DNA of 64,000 nt from Comamonadaceae bacterium (GTDB lineage Bacteria; Pseudomonadota; Gammaproteobacteria; Burkholderiales; Burkholderiaceae_C), in assembly GCA_947450675.1 (NCBI GenBank), contig CANFWI010000004.1:49597-113596 (forward strand). The letters are read 5' to 3'. The notes under the pieces are model-generated. The model had not been told where the DNA came from and searched no databases. It worked only from the letters and a program-made list of their open reading frames with translations. Position numbers and translations under genes: made by a program. This document shows positions 33,704-42,277 of the stretch, in pieces (the stretch's first letter is position 1; the number at the start of each line of letters is the position of its first letter).

Positions 33704-35371
33704 ATGGACATCAAAACACTGTCAACCGTGCTTTCAGTTTCGGCTCAAATTTACGCCGATGACTTGCAGGCCGTGGCAAAGGCGGGTTTTAAATCTGTCA
33801 TTTGTAATCGCCCCGACGACGAGGGCGTCGATCAGCCTGGTTTCAACGAAATTCAAGCAGCGGCAAGTCGTGAAGGTCTTGAAATTCGTTACCTCCCTGC
33901 CGTCTCAGGCAAAGTGACGGACGAACAAGGTGTGGCCTTTGGAAAGTTGATGGACGAGTTGCCAAAACCTGTTTTAGCCTACTGCCGTACAGGCATGCGG
34001 TCGACAACACTATGGGCTCTGGCTAGCGCCGGGAAAATCGCTCTGCCACTCATTATTGAAGCCTCAGCGAAAGCCGGGTTCGACATGAAAGCCTTGGTGC
34101 GCCGGGTTATCAACGGCGGCAAGACACCTGTCGAAGTGGCGGACGCCAAGCATGAAGTGGTGATCGTGGGTGGCGGTGCGGCGGGCATTGCGACGGCTGC
34201 GAGCTTGCTCGCACGCAACCCGAACTTGGATATTGCGATCGTCGACCCGGCAGATATCCATTACTACCAGCCCGGCTGGACCATGGTTGGCGCGGGCGTT
34301 TTTGATGCCGCTTTCACGGCTCGCACGATGGGCTCTGTATTGCCTCACGGCGTGCATTGGATCAAAGCAGCAGTCGCTGCATTTGAGCCCGATCGCAACG
34401 CGATCATTCTTGAAGGTTGCCGTGTTGTCAGTTACAAACAATTGGTGGTGTGTCCTGGCCTGAAGCTTGATTGGCATGGAATTGAGGGCTTGCCTGAATC
34501 GCTGGGGCGTCATGGGGTCACATCCAACTACCGTTACGACTTGGCACCCTACACCTGGCAATTGGTCCAAAAATTGCGCGGCGGCAAAGCCGTTTTTACC
34601 CAACCACCAATGCCCATCAAGTGCGCAGGTGCGCCGCAAAAAGCGATGTATTTGTCGGCCGATCACTGGCGCCGCGAAGGTGTCTTGAACAACGTGGACA
34701 TCCAGTTTTGCAACGCCGGCGCCGTTTTGTTTGGTGTCGCTGATTACGTGCCGGCGTTGATGGAATACATCAAAGCCTACGGTATAGGCTTGAACTTCGG
34801 ACGCACGTTGGTGGGCGTCGATGGACCCGCCCAAAAAGCAACCTTCAGCCAAGCCAAGCCTGACGGCAGCAAAGAACTCATAACGCAAGACTTCGACATG
34901 CTGCATGTGGTGCCGCCCCAAAAGGCGCCCGACTTCATCCGCTGCAGTCCGCTCGCTGATGCGGCGGGCTGGATCGACATCGACCCCGGCACGCTTCGCC
35001 ACAAAACCTACGCCAATGTGTTCGCCTTAGGCGATGCGGGTAACACCAGCAATGCCAAAACCGCAGCGGCGGCGCGCAAGCAAGCGCCTGTGGTGGCGCA
35101 CAACCTGTTGGCATCTAGAGGCGAAGCCAAAGGTGAGGCCCAATACGACGGCTACGGTTCATGCCCGCTGACGGTGGAGCGCGGGAAAATAGTGTTGGCC
35201 GAGTTCACCTATGGAGGCAAGCTGGCACCGAGTTTCCCTAAGTGGCTGATCGACGGCACCCAGCCTTCAGCGCTGGCTTGGTACCTGAAAGAGCGTATTT
35301 TGCCGCCTCTTTATTGGGACGCGATGCTCAAGGGCCGTGAGTGGTTGGCACAACCTGAGATGGTTGGCTGA
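33704..35371 (+). CDS. Fusion of DUF442 (TIGR01244) sulfurtransferase-like domain with SQR-like flavoprotein
   Basis: 555 residues. Residues 1-110 are a DUF442/Blh phosphatase-like domain with the nucleophile loop AYCRTGMRST (Cys94). From about 150 (VVIVGGGAAGIATAASLLAR) there is a pyridine-nucleotide-disulfide-fold SQR of the type II kind. PIKCAGAPQKAMYL supplies Cys307, equivalent to a catalytic Cys of human SQOR; the second position reads GDAGNTSNAKT, with Ala445 where human SQOR has Cys. GGAG precedes the ATG. It would couple sulfide oxidation and persulfide transfer in one chain. Confidence 0.9.
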   Translation: MDIKTLSTVLSVSAQIYADDLQAVAKAGFKSVICNRPDDEGVDQPGFNEIQAAASREGLEIRYLPAVSGKVTDEQGVAFGKLMDELPKPVLAYCRTGMRSTTLWALASAGKIALPLIIEASAKAGFDMKALVRRVINGGKTPVEVADAKHEVVIVGGGAAGIATAASLLARNPNLDIAIVDPADIHYYQPGWTMVGAGVFDAAFTARTMGSVLPHGVHWIKAAVAAFEPDRNAIILEGCRVVSYKQLVVCPGLKLDWHGIEGLPESLGRHGVTSNYRYDLAPYTWQLVQKLRGGKAVFTQPPMPIKCAGAPQKAMYLSADHWRREGVLNNVDIQFCNAGAVLFGVADYVPALMEYIKAYGIGLNFGRTLVGVDGPAQKATFSQAKPDGSKELITQDFDMLHVVPPQKAPDFIRCSPLADAAGWIDIDPGTLRHKTYANVFALGDAGNTSNAKTAAAARKQAPVVAHNLLASRGEAKGEAQYDGYGSCPLTVERGKIVLAEFTYGGKLAPSFPKWLIDGTQPSALAWYLKERILPPLYWDAMLKGREWLAQPEMVG

Positions 35372-35382
35372 GGGATATACCG

Positions 35383-37116
35383 GTGAATGTCATGAAATTT
35401 TTACCTTCCCTGCCCATCATGGACTGGGGCAAAAGCTATGACCGAAGTAACTTGGTGAACGACTTGGTGGCCGCCGTCATCGTCACCATCATGTTGATTC
35501 CGCAGAGTCTGGCTTATGCCCTGCTGGCCGGTCTGCCGCCCGAGGTTGGCTTGTACGCCAGCGTCGCCCCCCTGTTTTTGTATGCCATCTTCGGCACCAG
35601 CCGGGTGTTGGCGGTTGGGCCGGTGGCGGTGGTGTCGCTGATGACAGCGGCCGCGATTGGCGAGCAGGCCGTTGCGGGTTCAGCTGCTTATTGGGCTTTT
35701 GCCATCACCTTGGCTTTTATGTCCGGGGCGATGTTGTTGCTGATGGGTGTTTTGCGCTTGGGGTTTTTGGCTAATTTTTTGAGTCATCCGGTCATCTCAG
35801 GCTTTATCTCGGCCTCCGGCCTGTTGATTGCCGCCAGCCAGCTCAAGACCCTCATGGGGGTCAAGGCGGAGGGCCATAACTTCATTGACCTGGTGTCGTC
35901 CCTGATTCATCAAATCCCCGATACCAACCTTCTGACTTTGTCTGTGGGTGTCGTGGCGACTGCTTTTTTGTTTTGGGTGCGCAAGGGCTTGAAGCCGCTG
36001 CTCATGCGCTTGGGCATGAACGCCAGAGCGGCGGATATTGTGGCCAAGACGGGCCCCGTGGCGGCCATTGCGGTGACGACGCTGTTGACCTGGGCTTTTG
36101 AATGGCAGTCTCAAGGCCTGAAAATTGTCGGAACCGTGCCGCAAGGCTTGCCGCCCTTGACGATGCCCCAGTGGGATCTGGCCCTCTGGAAGGAGTTGGC
36201 TGTGCCTGCGCTGCTCATCAGTGTGGTGGGGTTTGTGGAGTCGGTGTCGGTCGGTCAGACACTGGCGGCCAAAAGACGCCAGCGTATCGAGCCGGATCAG
36301 GAGTTGGTGGCCTTGGGGGCCAGCAATATGTCGGCGGCTTTCACCGGCGGTTTTCCGGTGACAGGGGGCTTTGCCCGTTCGGTGGTCAACTTTGATGCCG
36401 GTGCCCGGACACCCGCTGCAGGCGTGTTCACGGCCGTTGGCATCACACTGGCTTCTTTATTTTTGACGCCGGCTTTGTTTTATCTGCCCCAAGCCACACT
36501 GGCCGCGACGATTGTGGTTGCGGTGTTGTCTTTGGTTGACTTCGACATTCTCAAAAAAACCTGGGCTTATTCCAAAGCCGATTTTTCGGCGGTCTTGGCG
36601 ACGCTGCTGACAACCCTGACAATGGGTGTTGAGCTGGGTTTGGTCGTGGGTGTGGGCGTTTCCCTGGTGCTGTACCTTTACAGAACCAGCCGTCCGCATA
36701 TCGCAGAGGTCGGCTTGGTGCCCGGCACTGAACATTTTCGAAATGTCTTGCGACATACCGTTCACACCAGTCCGGCGTTGCTCAGTTTACGGGTCGACGA
36801 AAGTCTTTATTTCGCCAACTCCAGAGCGTTGGAAGATCAGGTGAATGATGCCGTGGCCAGCCACCCCCAGTTGCGCCATGTGGTGCTTCAGTGCTCAGCC
36901 ATCAATGATATTGACGCCAGCGCCCTTGAAAGTCTAGAGGCCATCGACAAAAGGCTCAGGGACTCTGCAATCAAGCTGCACCTGTCAGAAGTCAAGGGGC
37001 CCGTCATGGACCGTTTGAAAAAGACACATTTTTTAAGTGATCTCAGCGGCCAGGTTTACCTGTCGCATTTCCAGGCGATTCAGGAACTGACGCCAGAGAT
37101 CCTGCTTACCAAGTAG
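35383..37116 (+). CDS. SulP-family anion permease with C-terminal STAS domain
   Basis: 577 residues; GTG start with GAGGGAT upstream, or the ATG three codons later. IMLIPQSLAYALLAGLPPEVGLYA is the SulP signature, followed by multiple transmembrane segments and a STAS domain from about 445 (LLSLRVDESLYFANSRALED, NDIDASALESL). Starts 11 bp after the SQR fusion, so it belongs to the bigR operon. Likely moves sulfate, sulfite or thiosulfate across the inner membrane; in this setting export of the oxidation product is plausible. Confidence 0.92.
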   Translation: MNVMKFLPSLPIMDWGKSYDRSNLVNDLVAAVIVTIMLIPQSLAYALLAGLPPEVGLYASVAPLFLYAIFGTSRVLAVGPVAVVSLMTAAAIGEQAVAGSAAYWAFAITLAFMSGAMLLLMGVLRLGFLANFLSHPVISGFISASGLLIAASQLKTLMGVKAEGHNFIDLVSSLIHQIPDTNLLTLSVGVVATAFLFWVRKGLKPLLMRLGMNARAADIVAKTGPVAAIAVTTLLTWAFEWQSQGLKIVGTVPQGLPPLTMPQWDLALWKELAVPALLISVVGFVESVSVGQTLAAKRRQRIEPDQELVALGASNMSAAFTGGFPVTGGFARSVVNFDAGARTPAAGVFTAVGITLASLFLTPALFYLPQATLAATIVVAVLSLVDFDILKKTWAYSKADFSAVLATLLTTLTMGVELGLVVGVGVSLVLYLYRTSRPHIAEVGLVPGTEHFRNVLRHTVHTSPALLSLRVDESLYFANSRALEDQVNDAVASHPQLRHVVLQCSAINDIDASALESLEAIDKRLRDSAIKLHLSEVKGPVMDRLKKTHFLSDLSGQVYLSHFQAIQELTPEILLTK

Positions 37117-37142
37117 TTCACACAACAGCGAGAACCTGACGC

Positions 37143-37493
37143 ATGGCCTATACCGAGAAATTTCAACAACTGGCAAATGCCGCTCTCACAAGAGTTCAAC
37201 AGGTTGCGCCGAACGACGTCGACACTTTGATCGCGGCCGGAGCCATCGCCCTGGATATTCGCGACAAGGAAGAACATGACATTGATCACATCAACGGGTC
37301 ACTGCACATCAGTCGCGGAAAGTTGGAAATGAATGTTGAGGGCCTGATCCCTGATCTTGAAACCCGCGTTCTTTGTTATTGCAATGCGTATAACCGTGGC
37401 GCGCTGTCAGCTGACACACTTCGTTCCATGGGCTATCGAAATGCAATGGTTATTGCAGGTGGACTAAAAGCCTACAGGGCTATTGGATCTTAG
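37143..37493 (+). CDS. Single-domain rhodanese-like sulfurtransferase
   Basis: 116 residues, no signal peptide, hence cytoplasmic. ALDIRDKEEHDIDHINGSLHISRGKLE and the active loop VLCYCNAYNRGALSADTL (Cys80 most likely catalytic) match single-domain rhodaneses. Last gene of the rightward sulfur operon. It probably takes sulfane sulfur from the SQR products to a thiol acceptor. Confidence 0.9.
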   Translation: MAYTEKFQQLANAALTRVQQVAPNDVDTLIAAGAIALDIRDKEEHDIDHINGSLHISRGKLEMNVEGLIPDLETRVLCYCNAYNRGALSADTLRSMGYRNAMVIAGGLKAYRAIGS

Positions 37494-37500
37494 CTTTCAG

Positions 37501-37830
37501 CTACATCGTCACCAGCGAAACGACACTTTCAATCTTCACAGGCCACTGATCTTTTTCAGCTCCGGCCATCAGGTTCAATCGGCAACTGCCGCAGGCCACC
37601 GCAACACCAGTTGGTCTCAGCGGTCGGTGTGGTGTCGGTGAAGTCCACGCCCAAAGCTTTGAGTGCGGCACGTGGTTCTTGCACGACGCCGCCATGGCGG
37701 GCCAGCTTGCAGGCGTCGTACACCAGTGGCGGCCATTCTCGGAGGCCGGCTACGGTGATGTCGGGTGTGAACAGGCGCTTGATCGGCGCGAAGGCGGAGG
37801 TCTTCCATGAAAAACATCCATATTGATCAT
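37501..37830 (-). pseudogene. Remnant of a CCG-domain iron-sulfur protein (HdrB/DsrK/HmeD-like), internally deleted and frameshifted
   Basis: The ATG at 37830 still overlaps the stop of the NarI-like remnant (ATGA), but that frame soon stops. A second frame reads TPDITVAGLREWPPLVYDAC...ETNWCCGG, the first CCG cysteine cluster. The last frame gives VACGSCRLNLMAG and the C-terminal end. Intact relatives have about 400 or more residues with N-terminal 4Fe-4S motifs, which are missing here. The gene has lost most of its length and its reading frame. Confidence 0.75.
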
Positions 37831-38338
37831 GAGCGAACTCCCCGGCGGCCAAAAAAGGTGGCCAGTTGCATGCGCGCCGGCAAGACCCAAAAAGCGTGCA
37901 TCAGCTTGCGAAACGGAAACCACATCAGTAGCAACTCCAACGAAAAAAGATGCAGCGCCAGCGGCCCGCGGTACAGCAAGTGGTCGAGCAGCAACGTCAC
38001 AGCGGATGATTCATTCAGCACCGCCATGCCGGTGATGACCGGCAGAAAAGTGACAGTCCAAGTGATGAAGTCGTCCGCTTTTGAAAGGCGCTTGAGCACC
38101 GAGTCGGTCAGCCGATGCACAAAGGCGATGTGCGGTGCATAGCCAAAAAACACGACAGCCAGACCCAGATGAAAAACATAAGGGTTGACCGTGACCAAGG
38201 TCGCGCTGGGGTGAAAACTGCCTTTGGGCACTGTGCTCTGCAGGGCCGAGCGCAAGGCAGCAGCCCGGCCAAAAGCCTGCCGAGCGGGTGCTGTTGCTGC
38301 GGCCCACGCACCAGATCAAGAAAATCCATGTTAGACAC
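37827..38338 (-). pseudogene. Remnant of a NarI/DsrM-like membrane cytochrome subunit, frameshifted near its N-terminus
   Basis: The beginning MSNMDFLDLVRGPQ lies in one frame; the body (FHPSATLVTVNPYVFHLGLAVVFFGYAPHIAFVHRL to LELLLMWFPFRKLMHAFWVLP) is in another. The join removes the first transmembrane helix expected in the family. The C-terminal half keeps the hydrophobic segments and heme-ligand-like His residues. Together with the downstream remnant this was probably an electron-transfer pair like DsrMK or HmeCD; it is now most likely non-functional. Confidence 0.7.
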
Positions 38339-38486
38339 CTGACTTTTTTCTGTCAGATGCGCCCGACAGATGCCAGAGCGTAGGTCTTTGGCGTCAAGTG
38401 GTTATTCATCTACCGCAAGCATTTAGCAACCTTCCGGGCCGTGACCTCATTGGATGATCGAGACTCCTTGGGGCTACGACGCACAC

Positions 38487-38515
38487 AAAAAAGCCGCACT
38501 GGTGCGGCTTTTTTT
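38487..38515. terminator. Bidirectional rho-independent terminator
   Basis: A tract, stem GCCGCA, loop CTGG, stem TGCGGC, then seven Ts. It lies 38 bp beyond the stop of the cytochrome c gene (minus strand). The rest of the 38339-38552 gap shows no gene. Confidence 0.85.
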
Positions 38516-38552
38516 CCAGGGTGACGGGCCGTCAAGCCCGCCAGCGTCAACT

Positions 38553-39215
38553 TCAGCGAAAGCGGCTTTGCGGCACGACTTTCACATCGCCCTGAACAGA
38601 CGAAATGTAATTGGCCAGCAACTTCAGTTCAGCGTTGCTGTACTGCTTGGCCATGCTGGCCATGATCGGATTCGCACGGCCAACTTTGGCGTTGTCGGTG
38701 GTTTTATAGGCCTTCAAGGCGACGAACAAATAGTCAGCGTACTGGCCGCCAATTTTCGGATACGACGGATCAATCGGCATGCTGAAATTGGCACCGTGGC
38801 AAGACGCGCAATTGGCTTTGCCTAAAAGAGCCGCCACTTCAGCGCTAGGCGCTTTGGCTTCTTTGGGTGCCAACTGTCCCTCAACCAAACCATGCTGGCT
38901 GTAGTAAGCCGCCAGATCGGCGATGTTTTGGTCGGTCAGGCTCTCCGTGATGCTGCGCATCGTCGGATGCTTGCGATCGCCTTTTTTGTAGGCGTGCAAG
39001 GCCGACTCAATGTATTTGGCGTTTTGACCTGAGATCATCGGCACTTTGTAGACTTCAGGAAAGCTCGCCTGATAGCCTTTGATGCCGTGGCAGCCAATGC
39101 ACATGGCATTGATTTTTCCACCGACTTGGGCGTTGCCAGTGACGTCCTGGGCTTGGGCGGTCAAGCTCACGAAGGAGACAGCCAGAGCGAAAATAGTAGG
39201 GAGCAGCTTAATCAT
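38553..39215 (-). CDS. Periplasmic diheme cytochrome c (c4-like)
   Basis: 220 residues from the ATG at 39215; a GTG four codons earlier (39227) is an alternative and neither has a strong Shine-Dalgarno. Signal peptide to about AQAQD. Two heme motifs, CIGCH and CASCH, each followed by a distal Met candidate (HPTMRS and NPIMASMAKQ). The symmetrical two-domain layout is that of cytochrome c4 or a c553-like donor. It would carry electrons to a terminal oxidase. Ends at a strong terminator. Confidence 0.9.
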   Translation of the reverse strand: MIKLLPTIFALAVSFVSLTAQAQDVTGNAQVGGKINAMCIGCHGIKGYQASFPEVYKVPMISGQNAKYIESALHAYKKGDRKHPTMRSITESLTDQNIADLAAYYSQHGLVEGQLAPKEAKAPSAEVAALLGKANCASCHGANFSMPIDPSYPKIGGQYADYLFVALKAYKTTDNAKVGRANPIMASMAKQYSNAELKLLANYISSVQGDVKVVPQSRFR

Positions 39216-39349
39216 TTTTGCGCGCACAATCAGGTGAGATTCATCGTAAAACTACATCAGATTATATCTGCGAGAGATCGGCGCCCTGACCTGTTCGGCA
39301 GGCGCCCCTCGACTCCAGCCCCCAACCACCACTTTCATCCTATCGCCAC

Positions 39350-40192
39350 ATGAAATTTCAAGGTTCTCAAAACTACGTCGCCACCGAAGATCTGATGCTG
39401 GCCGTGAACGCCTCCGCCACGCTCAAAAAACCGCTGCTGGTCAAGGGCGAGCCTGGCACCGGTAAAACCATGCTGGCCGAGGAGGTGGCCGAGGCCCTGC
39501 AGCTGCCCTTGCTGCAATGGCACATCAAGTCGACCACCAAGGCACAGCAAGGCCTGTACGAATACGACGCTGTTTCGCGGCTACGCGACTCGCAGCTGGG
39601 CGACGAAAAAGTCAAAGACATTCACAACTACATCCTCAAGGGCGTGTTGTGGCAAGCCTTCACCGCTGACCAGCCCGTGGCGCTGCTGATCGACGAGATC
39701 GACAAGGCCGACATTGAATTCCCGAACGACTTGTTGCGGGAGATCGACCGTATGGAGTTCTACTGCTACGAAACCCGCGAGCTCATCAAAGCCAAACACC
39801 GGCCGCTGGTGTTCATCACCTCGAACAATGAAAAAGAACTGCCAGACGCTTTCCTGCGCCGCTGCTTTTTCCACTACATCAAGTTTCCAGAAGCGGAAAC
39901 CATGAAGAAAATTGTCGAAGTGCATTTCCCGGGCCTGAAGCAGGAATTGCTGGCAGCGGCCATGAAAACTTTTTATGACGTGCGCAACCTGCCCGGCCTG
40001 AAGAAAAAACCATCCACCAGCGAGTTGCTGGACTGGCTCAAGCTGCTGGTCGCCGAAGACATCTCGCTTGATGTTCTGCAAAGCCAGGACCACAAAGTGT
40101 CGGTACCGCCGCTGATCGGTGCGCTGCTCAAGAACGAGCAAGATGTGACGCTGTTTGAAAAACTGGTGTTCATGCAACGCCAAAACCGCTGA
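39350..40192 (+). CDS. MoxR-family AAA+ ATPase
   Basis: 280 residues. Walker A GEPGTGKTMLAEEVAEAL, Walker B ALLIDEIDKADIEFPNDLL, sensor 1 VFITSNNEKELPDAFLRRC. MoxR proteins act as chaperones with a VWA-domain partner to insert cofactors or assemble complexes; the partner is encoded at 41050. This subtype (MKFQGSQNYVATEDLMLAVN) is common in Burkholderiales next to a CoxE-like VWA protein. The track ORF start is supported. Confidence 0.93.
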   Translation: MKFQGSQNYVATEDLMLAVNASATLKKPLLVKGEPGTGKTMLAEEVAEALQLPLLQWHIKSTTKAQQGLYEYDAVSRLRDSQLGDEKVKDIHNYILKGVLWQAFTADQPVALLIDEIDKADIEFPNDLLREIDRMEFYCYETRELIKAKHRPLVFITSNNEKELPDAFLRRCFFHYIKFPEAETMKKIVEVHFPGLKQELLAAAMKTFYDVRNLPGLKKKPSTSELLDWLKLLVAEDISLDVLQSQDHKVSVPPLIGALLKNEQDVTLFEKLVFMQRQNR

Positions 40193-40198
40193 GCCAAC

Positions 40199-40444
40199 AT
40201 GAGCAACAACACCTTATGGTTTGAAGGCCTGAGCGATGCAGTCGGCTTCGTCGGCGGCGCGTTACTGGGTTTCTGGCTGGGTCGCCTGTTGGGACTCGAC
40301 ATCTTTGCCGATGGCTATAGCCATAACGCCATTGGCGGCATCGTGCTGGTGGGACTGGGCGGTGGTTTGGGGCTGCAAGGCGTCAGACGCTGGCGTCTTG
40401 CACAAGCCGCCAATGCGGCGAAAAACGCAAGCCAAGACCACTGA
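40199..40444 (+). CDS. Small membrane protein, two predicted transmembrane helices
   Basis: 81 residues. Hydrophobic stretches at about 12-33 (GFVGGALLGFWLGRLLGL) and 42-60 (NAIGGIVLVGLGGGLGLQG) with a short polar link; basic C-terminus VRRWRLAQA. Begins 6 bp after the MoxR stop. No family recognised. Its place in the MoxR-VWA row suggests a role with that complex, but this is only positional. Confidence 0.7.
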   Translation: MSNNTLWFEGLSDAVGFVGGALLGFWLGRLLGLDIFADGYSHNAIGGIVLVGLGGGLGLQGVRRWRLAQAANAAKNASQDH

Positions 40445-40451
40445 AGCGCAC

Positions 40452-41060
40452 ATGAGCTGGGTCCAAGCTGTCACGCTGTCGGGTCGGGGAATTGAACTCA
40501 GGCCTTTGACGTTGGCGCACGAAACCGGCTTGACCGCCGCCGCAGCCGACGGCGAGTTGTGGCGCTTGCGCGTCACATCGGTACCAGAACCCGAGAACAC
40601 CCGCCGCTACATTGAGGCCGCGCTTCAAGGACAAGCTGAAGGCCATCGGCTGCCGTTTGTCGTGGTCGACGCCACCAACGGCAAAGTGCTTGGTTGCACC
40701 AGCTACCACGACATCGTGCCCGCCATCCAACGCTTAGAAATCGGCTGGACTTGGTACGCCGCCAGCGCTCAACGCACGCACGTCAACACCAGTTGCAAGC
40801 TGCTGTTGCTCACGCATGCGTTTGAAACCTTGGCTTGCAAGGTGGTGGGTTGGCGCACGGACAATTTCAACTTTGCCTCACAACGCGCCATTGAACGACT
40901 CGGTGCCCGCAAAGATGGCGTGCTGCGCGGCCATGCACTGCGCCGCGACGGCACCATCCGCGACACCGTGATGTACAGCTTGACGGCTGGCGAATGGCCC
41001 GAAGTCAAAGCCCATTTGTTGTATCTTTTAGAGCGCCCGGGAACCCGCCATGCTGATTGA
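40452..41060 (+). CDS. GNAT-family N-acetyltransferase (RimJ/RimL-like)
   Basis: 202 residues from the ATG at 40452; the longer track ORF begins within the preceding gene. IELRPLTLAHETGLTAAAADGELW and VLGCTSYHDIVPAIQRLEIGWTWY match RimJ/RimL-type GNAT proteins, and CKVVGWRTDNFNFASQRAIERLGARKDGVLRGH is the C-terminal acetyl-CoA fold. The stop overlaps the next start by 11 bp. Substrate unknown; protein N-termini or a small amine are options. Confidence 0.88.
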   Translation: MSWVQAVTLSGRGIELRPLTLAHETGLTAAAADGELWRLRVTSVPEPENTRRYIEAALQGQAEGHRLPFVVVDATNGKVLGCTSYHDIVPAIQRLEIGWTWYAASAQRTHVNTSCKLLLLTHAFETLACKVVGWRTDNFNFASQRAIERLGARKDGVLRGHALRRDGTIRDTVMYSLTAGEWPEVKAHLLYLLERPGTRHAD

Positions 41061-42261
41061 TTTTTTCTACACCTTGCGCTCGGCCAAGCTACCGGTGTCG
41101 GTCAAGGAATACCTGACGCTGCTCGAAGCGCTGAAGGCCGGCGTGGTCGGGCCCAACAGCGGCGAGGCCGATCCGTCAGGCGAAGGCGCCTACAAGATTG
41201 ACGATTTTTATTACCTGAGCCGCACGGTGCTGGTGAAGGACGAGAAGCATTACGACAAGTTTGACCGCGCCTTTGCGGCCTACTTTAAAGGCGTTGAGAT
41301 GGTGGCCGACTTCACCAAGGACATCCCGCTCGAATGGCTGCGCAAAAACCTCGAATTAGAGCTCAGCGCTGAAGACAAAGCGAAGATTGAGAAGATGGGT
41401 TGGGACGAGCTCATGGAAACGCTGAAAAAGCGTTTTGAAGAGCAGAAAGAACGCCACGAAGGCGGCAGCAAATGGATCGGCACGGGTGGTACATCGCCGT
41501 TTGGCGCGAATGGCTTCAACCCACGCGGCATCCGCATTGGCCAGGAAAAAAGCCGCAACAAAAGTGCCGTGAAGGTCTGGGACCAACGCGCCTACAAAGA
41601 CTACGACGACTCGCAAGAACTCGGCACCCGCAACATCAAGGTCGCCCTGCGCCGGCTGCGCAAATTCGCCCGACAAGGCAGCGCTGATGAGCTGGACCTC
41701 GACGACACCATCCGCTCTACCGCGGCGAATGCCGGTTGGCTGGACATCAAGATGGTGCCCGAGCGCCATAACAACGTGAAGGTGCTGCTGTTGATGGATG
41801 TCGGCGGCACCATGGACGAACACATCGCCCGCGTTGAAGAGCTGTTCTCGGCCAGCAAGTCGGAGTTCAAACACCTGGAGTTTTATTACTTTCACAACTG
41901 CGTTTATGACTTCATGTGGAAGAACAACCGCCGCCGCTTCAGCGAAAAGTTCGCCACATTGGACATCATCCGCAAGTACAACAAAGACTACAAGCTCATC
42001 TTTATCGGTGACGCCACCATGAGCCCGTATGAGATTCTTCAACCCGGTGGCAGTGTGGAATACAACAACGCTGAAAGCGGCGCCGAATGGATCCAGCGCT
42101 TGACCAGCGCCTTCCCCAAATTCGCCTGGATCAACCCCGAACCGCAAGGCGTCTGGCAGTACCGGCAGAGCATTGCCGTGATGCAACAGCTCGTCGGCAA
42201 CCGCATGTACCCCTTGACCCTCAAAGGACTTGAAGAAGCCATGCGCCTGCTGACCAAGTGA
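41050..42261 (+). CDS. VWA-domain protein (CoxE-like), partner of MoxR ATPase
   Basis: 403 residues. MLIDFFYTLRSAKLPVSVKEYLTLLEAL is the CoxE/YehP-type opening. The VWA domain from about 255 has VLLLMDVGGTMDEHI, where the MIDAS would normally read DxSxS, so the second and third ligand positions are Gly/Thr. The central region 130-200 is charged. Works with the MoxR protein (39350) in complex assembly. No target enzyme is evident nearby. Confidence 0.9.
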   Translation: MLIDFFYTLRSAKLPVSVKEYLTLLEALKAGVVGPNSGEADPSGEGAYKIDDFYYLSRTVLVKDEKHYDKFDRAFAAYFKGVEMVADFTKDIPLEWLRKNLELELSAEDKAKIEKMGWDELMETLKKRFEEQKERHEGGSKWIGTGGTSPFGANGFNPRGIRIGQEKSRNKSAVKVWDQRAYKDYDDSQELGTRNIKVALRRLRKFARQGSADELDLDDTIRSTAANAGWLDIKMVPERHNNVKVLLLMDVGGTMDEHIARVEELFSASKSEFKHLEFYYFHNCVYDFMWKNNRRRFSEKFATLDIIRKYNKDYKLIFIGDATMSPYEILQPGGSVEYNNAESGAEWIQRLTSAFPKFAWINPEPQGVWQYRQSIAVMQQLVGNRMYPLTLKGLEEAMRLLTK

Positions 42262-42277
42262 CCGTAAACTTGCCGGC

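Noticed and set aside
34064-35002. 312-codon minus-strand ORF
   Set aside because: Opposite the DUF442-SQR fusion; shadow frame.
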